The notes under the pieces: model-generated
Databases searched by the model: none
What the model was told of the DNA's origin: nothing
The model's input: the letters and a program-made list of their open reading frames with translations, nothing else
Shown here: positions 31,858 to 39,554 of the stretch, one piece after another
Numbering within the stretch: the stretch's first letter is position 1
How the letters are laid out: each line of letters begins with the position of its first letter
Assembly: GCA_004151065.3 (NCBI GenBank)
Contig: NWUY0305055189.1
Location: 1-39,554 of the forward strand
Direction of reading: 5' to 3'
DNA: 39,554 nucleotides
Source of the DNA: Larix sibirica
Taxonomy: Eukaryota; Streptophyta; Pinopsida; Pinales; Pinaceae
Position numbers and translations under genes: made by a program

Positions 31858-32777
31858 AACCAATCTCTAAGCCATAGCCATAAAAATATATCCCTCGAGC
31901 CATATCACCGTCCACTACTACGTCCCATTGCTCACCAAGCATGTAGTGCACTTCAAAATGGTATTTTCAAACTATAAAACTTATCCCATACTACTATTTA
32001 CAGGTATACACACCATACCATCCAGTCTTAACTACCCTCCTAACACTTATCTTAACTACCCAACACATATCTTAACTACCCATGACATAAAGATATAAGA
32101 ATAGATCAATATCTAAAGAATATGGGCTTTAACAAGCCTATATTCTTCCATTTGGTTATACTAGAGTTATAGGCAATAAGGTGTTAAGATAAGGTTTTCG
32201 GAAACGCGCCGGATGAGAGAAATTGTTCCTCTAATCTCTTCCAGGAGATATAGGGGCTCATTCTTTATCCAAGCAAGGACATTTGTCTTCCCTATCTTCC
32301 AGGGGTTTAATAAGTCAGGCAGGAATCAGGCACTCCCCAACCTACCACTTACAATGACTTGCCTCACTCATTCTTCCTAACTCACACTACCTCCCATCAC
32401 TAACTAGAAGGCATGGGGTGGAATAAGTCATGGCAGGAAAAGGAAAAGAAAAAGGAATAAGGCACTCTAAATTACTTATTGGGTGAGGTGCGAAGCCCAC
32501 TTACACTCTGAAATCATTCTTCCCGCTACTTACTTTCACTTGCTAATTATTCTTCCCATCTAACACTCTCACTTGCTAACTATCATTCTAACTAGAAATT
32601 CGTTGATTAGCAATAAATCTTTTCTCAATGGATGGATTGCTCTTCCTATCTTAGTCTATCTTATAGATTATTCATAACGATACCAGGCCCTAGGGATAGG
32701 CCCCAATGTGTAATAGTAACTTATTCACCGAATAATCTTTATGGAGTATTTTCCTACTTCATTTATATCTAAAATTT
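31858..32777. other. intergenic, no gene seen
   Basis: ACTACC..ACAC..ATCTTAACTACCC words recur at 32027-32075 (a three-fold imperfect repeat of about 25 bp), and CACTTGCTAAyTAT occurs twice near 32548 and 32571. No gene recognised. Possibly flank of the retroelement remnant that follows, but I could identify no LTR end. Confidence 0.5.
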
Positions 32778-33085
32778 TCAATATGTATAGCAAGGTCTGT
32801 CTTTCCTTGATACTTTTCTAGAAATCCTATCTTTTTCATTTGTAAAGGACAAATCTTGCAACTCAAAATAGAAGGAGAGAATAAACCTATGAATCATGGC
32901 AGGTTGAACTGCATCCCAGGTAGGGAGGCTTTCCTTGTGTGTCGTCCACCAGTGTCCTGGAGTAGCCCTCAACGCAACATCTAAGGCTGGGGTTATCTGC
33001 TCTTCCTCAACTCGGTACTCAATGGTATCCAGTCAATCTTTAACATCACCAGTCCCATCATATATGGGAGGGTCTTGGAGTTCCG
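32778..33085 (-). pseudogene. Ty3/gypsy gag-like fragment, broken
   Basis: Read on the minus strand the sequence gives PPIYDGTGDVKD, then an in-frame TGA where Trp is expected, then LDTIEYRVEEEQITPALDV, RATPGHWWTTHKES, LPTWDAV and AMIHRF. This is the usual layout of a plant retrotransposon gag (PF03732-type): a WL.....F start, an A..WW centre, then a TW....F..RF end. The frame continues to about 32778 (QDLSFTNEKDRIS). The open part has no ATG; it begins after the TGA near 33027. Gag normally packages element RNA. Here it is a relic inside mitochondrial DNA, presumably transferred from the nucleus. It lies directly downstream of protease-like sequence, the wrong order. Confidence 0.72.
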
Positions 33086-33149
33086 CCCCAATCCATCAAA
33101 CATCCTTTACTGAAGCAAATTGCCAAGAGGAGAGATCATGGTGGCGGTC

Positions 33150-33697
33150 CTGCTAGTTGTACATAGCCTTCCTCTGAATCACTGTTAAAGGAATGAATGC
33201 TCCACCAACTGACTTACCCATCTGCAGTAGGGTTTACATAATCTTATCGCTTTATCATCGTTATATTTTCAATATGGTCTAGCATAGTGTCCTGAAAAGA
33301 ATCTTCTGTCAATTGAGTGTATTTAGGACCTTTGTATGGGTCTAAATAAATGCTGGACTACCTTCTGCCATCGGCTTCAAAAGTCATAGTTTCCTTTTTT
33401 CTCTAAATTACAACACTATTGTAAAAAACTCCTCAAATTCCCAACAAAGCAGGATAGGTATGCTTCTCATCCATGATCTAAATGACCTCGAATTTGCCAT
33501 TATTTGAAACCGTTGCAAGGTATATTTCAACATGTTCCAACCTCTCAATTGGAAAGATGGGGTACTGGTTGGCCAACCATAACTGAATTGGGAAGTAGAC
33601 TAACTTGGGTTTTCCCATCATCTCCCGGAGTTAATAGGTAAAATGTGACATCGGAACCCAGATCCACGATTATATCTTTAACATAATACCCATCAAC
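33150..33697 (-). pseudogene. Ty3/gypsy pol protease region, multiply broken
   Basis: On the minus strand VDG (from 33697) leads to IIVDLGSDVTF, with the aspartic-protease D-x-G-S motif as DLGS; the catalytic Asp codon is 33662-33664 and Leu replaces the usual Thr, Ser or Pro. After a frameshift near 33630 come MMGKPKL (about 33605-33625), IQLWLANQYPIFPIERLE, TYPALLG (33440-33455), TMTFEADG (33367-33390), DPYKGPKYT (about 33316-33342), then DYVNPTADG (33218-33244) and SWWSI...SDSEE (33160-33210). These follow, in order, the protease and its linker toward reverse transcriptase in plant Ty3/gypsy pol. At least six nonsense codons interrupt the second frame. No reverse transcriptase, RNase H or integrase follows; gag-like sequence does. 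Confidence 0.78.
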
Positions 33698-33755
33698 TTG
33701 GGCAGATAATCTACATTATCTTCCTGTTATAATCTTCTTCCTCTTACACATGATG

Positions 33756-33965
33756 TTAATTTATTTCTGACAAATTAGCAGCAATGGGAGCAGACTCCTC
33801 ATATCCACCATTAACCCACTGTTTGATGTTCGTCCACAACTCTGTATTTTTGTTTTGCATGTTTAGAACACCACCTCGGGATCTAAGCGCAACTCCTGGA
33901 GTTGCCGGTGGGTTTGTATTCTTAAACATTTCTATAGCTTCTATGAGGAATCCTTTCCATTGCAC
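33756..33965 (-). other. 69-codon frame upstream of protease remnant
   Basis: Open on the minus strand, ending 60 bp before the protease-like VDG. Contains TPGVALRSRGGVLNMQNKN and TELWTNIKQWVNGGYEES. Its position and strand suggest it may be the gag-pol linker of the same retroelement, but I do not recognise the sequence firmly. It could equally be unrelated flanking DNA. Confidence 0.3.
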
Positions 33966-35575
33966 TGCATCAAACTTAGGTGTTCATGGGCCAACCTTTT
34001 TAATACTAACTGGTGCTTGATTGCTAGTCTCTGCCCTGGTTCGGATACCTTCTCGAGTAACTATACTGATTGTGGGGTTGGCATCCCCACATAGCCAAGC
34101 TACAGAGTCACTCGACATAGCCCAATGAGCGTAGCACTTACCAATGAGGAGCAGAGCACCTGCCACCCTAACAGCCAGACATAGAAGATCTACCAACGCG
34201 TAGCACCACCCGACATAGCTGCTCACATTGTCGATCATTGTCGGTCATTGTAAGACAGAAGGTCATTGCCAATAGCCAATAGTTGATGCAGTCGATGCAC
34301 TCGATGACAGGACTCTTTGCCGCTAGTTGATCCAAGAGTCTTAATGGATTTTTGAAGCTTTTTGCTTTGCCCCTTTCCTTGATTCTTCAATTAGTAGTAT
34401 TCCTGCCATGAAATTGAATCTATATTTAAGTAGTCAGTGCCAATCAATCATAGCCAATCAGAGATTCTAGTTGCTAGTCGTTGAATGAAGTCGATAGCCA
34501 GTTGCCATTGCCGGGAGTCGCCGAGAGAGAGACATCCGGGTGGTTCAATTGAGATCCGGGCGGGCAGGTATGAATAGATCAGATATCAGGTAGGGATAGA
34601 CGATTCTAAATCGATATCCGGCCAGATATAAAAATTGCGAATATTTAAGATTAAGAGATCCGGGTAAGATATCTCGGGGTGGCATAAATCGATCTCTCTC
34701 AGTTCTAAGGGGTAAGGCAGCAGTGAGGTGGTTCGATGAAGGCAGCGATGTCGAAGTTCTTATGGGTAAGGTGGCAACAAGTTCGAGGATATATCATCAG
34801 GAGGTCCTCTCTCAGGCAAGCAGTAATCACATAAGTAATAGCATTCTACCGGTTCGTATTCTTTTCCTAGCTGGCCCGGGTTGATTTGACCAGCGAGCAG
34901 CCGTCGTAAAGTGAGAAATTGGAGGTTCGCAAGAAGAGATTGACGGGTAGCAATCAAGAGATCAGGAAGGCAGGTATTGATTGATAATATCCTGGGTTTA
35001 AGGGTTCGTTCGGTGCTCTTGTTTCGTCATAATTGATTGGGTGAATCCACAGGTTGTATCATATGATAGAGACAGGTTCACCAGAAAGAGGTTGAGCCAA
35101 GTTGCCAACATATGCAAGAGAGTAGGTTAGGTAGGCTCCCATACCCCCGACAAAACTTATCGCTACGAAACGCAGCCTACCCCGGCTGGATTGAAGGAAT
35201 GACCCAGCGTTATATACAATTCTTCACCAGAGGTAGGTTCATACACCTTAGCAGCCCTAGCCGAAAGAGGTCAGTGCCTGTGGTCGTCGATAAGCGAGGT
35301 GGTCCCGAGTTGATGAAGGCCCAGTGCATGTTGAAGGAAGAAAGACAAGTTAATTGCTTTATATACTTCTAACCCCGGTGAACTGGGGAAGCCCGGGTAG
35401 TAGTCTTCAAGAAAAAGGGGTTATACCACGGACGCACAAAGCACGCATTAAGCCTTCAGGTCAGTTTCGATAGTCGCTAGTCAACCCAGGTGGTTATGCA
35501 CTCATTTACAGGTGGTGATTCACTCGATTCCACTACTCGATCCAATAGTTGATTCCGCAACTCAACTGGGCTTTT
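33966..35575. other. intergenic with family members
   Basis: GGTCATTG family copies cluster at 34228-34280, GCACTCGATGACAGGACTC lies at 34297-34315, and GATCCGGG/AGATATC words recur from 34545 to 34680. Frames 34760-34957 (minus) and 35112-35372 (plus) are unrecognised. No LTR or primer-binding site was identified beside the retroelement. Confidence 0.55.
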
Positions 35576-35760
35576 GCTAATCCACTTGCTGGCAGGACTG
35601 CTGACGGTGCTGCTTTAATGGCATAATCAACAGGTGCTGGTCTTGCTACTTCTACTGAGTCAACAACTGAATTGACCACTGCTCCATCAACAGCTTAAGC
35701 AACTGGTCCTGCTGCTTTCACAGAATAAACAGAATTGATTGATGCTGGTAGATATACTCT
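35576..35760 (+). repeat. triplet-phased pseudo-coding repeat, tract E
   Basis: From GCT 35576 one frame gives NPLAGRTADGAA, STGAGLATSTESTTELTTAP and ATGPAAFTE, rich in Thr/Ala/Gly/Ser. In-frame stops at 35624, 35696 and 35726 are all TAA and each adjoins ACA, TCA or GCA triplets. The phase is kept for 180 bp despite the stops. It is preceded by TCAACTGGG at about 35562, the same word as in tracts B, C and F. More diverged from tract C than D is. Confidence 0.68.
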
Positions 35761-37326
35761 TCTATCTCGATCACGAAAAACAGAAACTGGGTCACGCCTA
35801 CGATCATAAGGTTTCTAATTCATCAGTCATAGCATAGGTCATGCTTTTCTAACGATATAACCTAACCAGCTCATCTATACAATCTGGTATATTAGGAAGA
35901 GACTATGTAGTTCCTCCCGCTTGAATGGCTATCCCGCCTCTGTTCTAAACCCTGCCTTTTTGGTTCATTTAGGTATGTTGACCCACAAGCTTCATTTCGT
36001 GCCAGGGGATAAGATTGCATTAGAGCCAGTTTCTGATTGACCCTTTCCAGATCGATAGCAATATCTAGCAGCAGAGGAAGCATCTAAGCCAGCACAACCA
36101 TACAAAATCTGGTAGTTGTAGGTGGTTCAAAGTATGAATTTCTATAGGTCAAAGGCCCAGGAGGGAACCATGTAATTCAGTGTGCCATTTTAATCAAAAT
36201 CTAGTAAATGGCCTAAAGTATGAATTTCGCTTCTAAAAGGCCGCCCTAAGTCAAGTGTCAATTTGTGTTAATATCATGCATGCATATCATTCAGTAGCAC
36301 TTAGGAGCCTACAAAGTGATAATTTCCCTTACTTAGCAAAGGTTAGCCCTTTCCCTCTCATTTTCCATCCTGTAAGCCAGGGTATTTCATGCCCATATTC
36401 CAGTCTGAATGGGCGATGATTCTTTAAGTAAACTCTGAACAATCTATGTAGGTCCCTAGTAGCTCTGCTTGGAAGGTCCTGAAATAAAGAAAGGCGCTTC
36501 CCTTTCATCCCGTTACGAGGTTTCCCATTATAAAGGGGGAACTTCAATAAAAAAACGAAGTAAATATACCAGCAAGATAAGCCCAAATATCCCAGACTTC
36601 GGAGAAAGACTAGTCTGATGAAGAGGAGGGAACGTGCCGTTTGATAGGAAGCAAGGGATGAAAGCAGACTCATCTAATCCTATAGCTGAAGGATTTTTCC
36701 CTCCTCTAGGCAGTTGACCTAAGATGAAAGCGTTCAATTCAGCTCGTTCCTCCGCCGCGCGTCACTGGTGGGGGCTAATCCCTAGGGCTACCAGGTTTCT
36801 CACCTCCTTCTTTCATCCCATCCAGGACGTTGGGGGTACCACTCTTTATATTTCATTCCACACACAGACATAGGCCAGTTATATGGTGTTCTTTCCAGCG
36901 TGCTACTAACCAATATCTATCTGCACCTTCATTCCAGGCATCGTGGATCTGCTTCTATAAAACATTGGAGTAATCCAACGACGAAGAATCCAAAGAAGAA
37001 CTAGACCCGGACCTAGACTCGGGACATTTCCACTTCCACCTGCGTTTAGCTGAGGGATCGCAGGCTTGCTGGCTGTCCTTTTGTATATTCCATTTCTGGA
37101 TTCTGGGGGTATGAGGGTGAGGGTCCTCCAGGCTGTACATCCTTATCCTTTGCCTTAGTTGTCCATGATTCTTATGTTTCTATTCAACTTCATTATTAGA
37201 ATCAATGGGTTGATCAAGCTCCAGGTTGTACATTTTCGGATAGGGTTCCCTGCTTCCCTTAGCTTTCACTTTCTCTTTCCAACGAAGTGAGGGAAGGTGT
37301 TGGATGAGTGAAGTGTGGGCTAAAAC
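35761..37326. other. intergenic, no gene recognised
   Basis: A minus frame of 114 codons at 36329-36673 and an overlapping one at 36528-36737 show no known domain. The minus frame 36955-37140 is Ser- and Arg-rich (RSGSSSSLDSSSLDYS) and might be a retroelement or nuclear scrap, but I cannot assign it. Confidence 0.5.
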
Positions 37327-37360
37327 CGATGGCGGCCCTCCTTATGGTCGGTCGAGCGGC
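37327..37360 (+). repeat. CGATGGCGGCC...GTCGAGCG repeat, copy 2
   Basis: CGATGGCGGCCCTCCTTATG then GTCGGTCGAGCGGC. It has the longest middle of the three copies (mates 23305-23332 and 39453-39480) and is followed by GGTCGAGCAACTTCGCTCCG, partly shared with copy 1's downstream flank. Confidence 0.75.
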
Positions 37361-39452
37361 TCTACAACTTGCCTTCGCCCTTTTCTTTGGTCGAGCAACT
37401 TCGCTCCGAAGGGAACATTGTGGGAACAACTATAAGTTTCAAGGTAAATGGAAACAACTGGTAAGGCCCTTCCCCTTTCTTTTCCCAATAAAGAGGATTT
37501 TGCCTCCGACCCTAAAAAAACAAGTTGTTATTAGACCAGGCGAATCAAGTGCCTATTGAACTGGACTAGCGTCAGCAGACCCTATGAACTGAACTGTTCA
37601 GTAAGGTGGTCTCTCTTTTTTCGTCCCAGGAAAAGTGAAACGTAGATATGGCGAGTCTCACATGTTCGTACCAGTGGTGGAACTGATTTCGCTCTTTAGC
37701 CAAGGAGTGCATGGGCTTTACTTTACTCTAGCAGCAGATAGGAGAGGTCGGTAGCACCAAATAGCAGCAGCATAGTTTACATAGGTCGCTTTCATAGAGA
37801 GCATAGTTTTTGAGAAGCGGAGTCCCGGGGAAAAGAGGCTACCCCATAGCGAGTTGAAAGAGGTTTTGAACTACTTCTAAATAGGTCTACAGAGTCAGGT
37901 TTAGCGGCAAACAGAAATAGGAGTTGACTATTCATTCTGAACTAAAGTTCCAATAGAGTTAAGGCATTTCAAGAGCAGGAACGGAATCACTTATTAGACC
38001 TCAGAGTTGGACTAAGAAGGCAAGAGGTTAATATAAATAGTTGTTATAGAAAGGGAAGGGTTAAGAGAAAGAGTCTTATTGAACTCGCAAGAGTCCCGCA
38101 CTACAGAGAGGCTAAGAACATATAGAGGTTTCTGAACTCAAGCTAAGCACTATAGAGATAGAGTCTTCTCTTGAAAACTTAAACCAACTAGTGGCACTAG
38201 AGTTGTTAATTGAAACCTCCCTGGATTGAGTACCTGCATCGAACCCTACCTGGCTCGACTAGCGGCAGTGGCATCGGCACACAGGTGTTATTCAATGAGG
38301 CGACCCTTCCTCCTTAACAGCATCGGCGTAAGTAATGCATGTATCCAGCTAGGTCTAGTGGTCGTAAGATAAGAAAGCAAGGTCTATCTAAGCCATGTTG
38401 GGTAAGTGAGTACTCACTGTGTACTGGCCGTAGTGTTGTTACGAACTAGTGATGAGACCAGTAGGTTCCGCGCTGTAGGAAGGTGAAAGGCTCGACGGGG
38501 TGATTCGAGAACTTCGGGCTGGTAGTTGCTACCTGGGGAGTTGGTGTAACTGATTGCGCTATGGTGACTAACTGGGTTATTAGATAACAGGTTTAATATA
38601 GACCTATTAGCAGTATAGAGTTTAATTGAAAAAAACTAACTGCTTATTGTGCTATGACTGGTGCTGGCTATGTATGGGGCATATGATCCTCAAATTGTGA
38701 ATGGACATATATAGCTGCGCTGTAGTAAATCGTTCTTGGTGAGATGGTATAGCTCAAAGCGGGTATGTGCGACTCACTCACTCATTTCACTTCGCTCCCT
38801 CATTCATTCCGTACCCCTGCCCCACGATTTCAACGACCGCGTAGAGGGGCCCCTAGACGAGTCATTCATGAAAAAGAGATATCTAATTATATCTGTAATT
38901 ATGCAATTGAAGAATAAGGGCCATTTGAACCGTTAAAACCGATGGCTGGCTGGATATCTCGATAAGCACCTAATGAAGGGGGTGGGGAACCAGGTCGGGT
39001 CGGATGCCGATCCATCTCTGATACGATTGATTCGGGCTTTTTCCATTCTAACAATGTAAGCTTGTCGTCCGTCATGGCTCTTCCCTCAATTAGTAATACC
39101 AGCAAATTAAGAGCTTTACTTTATGGATGGGGTAAATATATTTCAATATACTCTGAAACCCCAGCCAGTATATCATAGGCTTTCTAATATAGTGGAGAGA
39201 CAGGATAATGAAATGCCTCATAATATATAAGGCTTCTAAGTAATGACAACTAGTATCATTTAACTAGTAACTAGAGAGAGAATAAAGAAAAGCGTAATTA
39301 CATATATAATGATATATATCTTTCTTTGTTTAGTATATTAGAAAATAGGGTGCAAATCAAAACCTTAGACCCACAAGTTCAAGGAAAGAAGGACAGGGTC
39401 AGAAGACATCATAAGCTCCAGCTACTTGACACCCAGTTAGCTTAGTCAATTT
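37361..39452. other. intergenic, no gene recognised
   Basis: A clear ATGCGAGT-family member, AAAAGTGAAACGTAGATATG then GCGAGTCTCAC, is at 37631-37661. From 38620 to 38690 a short stretch (GCT ATG ACT GGT GCT GGC TAT GTA) has the vocabulary of the phased repeat but is too short to call. The remainder, AT-rich after 39200, shows nothing. Confidence 0.55.
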
Positions 39453-39480
39453 CGATGGCGGCCTTATAAGTCGAGCGTGC
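39453..39480 (+). repeat. CGATGGCGGCC...GTCGAGCG repeat, copy 3
   Basis: CGATGGCGGCCTTATAAGTC then GAGCGTGC. It has the shortest middle of the three copies and the only changed base after the second block (GTGC for GGGT/GGCT). Confidence 0.75.
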
Positions 39481-39554
39481 TTCCGCACCCTAATGAAACT
39501 GGGCGTCGGTAGATGATAGACAGTGTGAATGAGCCTATTGGAACTGGTAAATTG

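Noticed and set aside
36329-36737. overlapping minus ORFs of 114 and 69 codons as mitochondrial gene or intron reading frame
   Set aside because: No maturase, RT or ribosomal protein motif is visible, and the two frames overlap each other.
36955-37140. Ser/Arg-rich minus ORF as a gag nucleocapsid region
   Set aside because: Composition alone is suggestive; no CCHC zinc knuckle is present.
1-39554. plastid-derived segments (MTPT), rRNA genes or group II intron domain V
   Set aside because: I looked for recognisable plastid gene, rRNA and domain V sequences and found none; short or diverged pieces could be missed by eye.

Overview
The window looks like a long gene-poor stretch of a seed-plant mitochondrial genome, most likely one of the very large gymnosperm (conifer-type) ones. 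Evidence: two tRNA genes of plant-mitochondrial type, trnD-GUC (28353-28426) and trnY-GUA (28869-28951). The trnD matches the native mitochondrial lineage as I remember it, not the plastid-derived copy usual in angiosperms. A short rpl2-like scrap sits between them, a decayed nuclear-type Ty3/gypsy retrotransposon remnant lies at 32778-33697, and no open reading frame reaches 190 codons in 39.5 kb. The species assignment is inference; an expanded angiosperm mitochondrial genome is the main alternative.

Layout: 1-460 holds a degenerate 36-bp tandem array. About 460-19590 is intergenic DNA with many short dispersed repeat families (an ACGTAGATATGCCAGT-like family, a GTCCAACGGAC mini-hairpin family, a GGTCATTGCCAATAGCC family on both strands, G10 runs, exact 16-20 nt repeat pairs). 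Between 19590 and 26975, and again at 35576-35760, are tracts of a peculiar triplet-phased repeat made largely of GCT, ACT, GGT, GAT, AAT, TCA and TAT codons. The best tract, 26173-26643, keeps one reading phase for about 470 bp with only two TAA breaks, and a second frame across it is fully open for 158 codons. 28353-28951 is the only clear functional gene island (trnD, rpl2 scrap, trnY, all on +). 31790-31857 is a 29-bp tandem repeat. 32778-33965 holds the retroelement remnant on the minus strand, with protease-like sequence placed 5' of gag-like sequence, the reverse of the normal order. The rest to 39554 is intergenic with members of the same short repeat families.

Nothing suggests an operon or a multi-gene system. 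The two tRNAs would serve mitochondrial translation. The most unusual material is repetitive: the phased pseudo-coding tracts, the dispersed short motif families and the rearranged retroelement. All alignments were made by eye and from memory of the families; no search was run.
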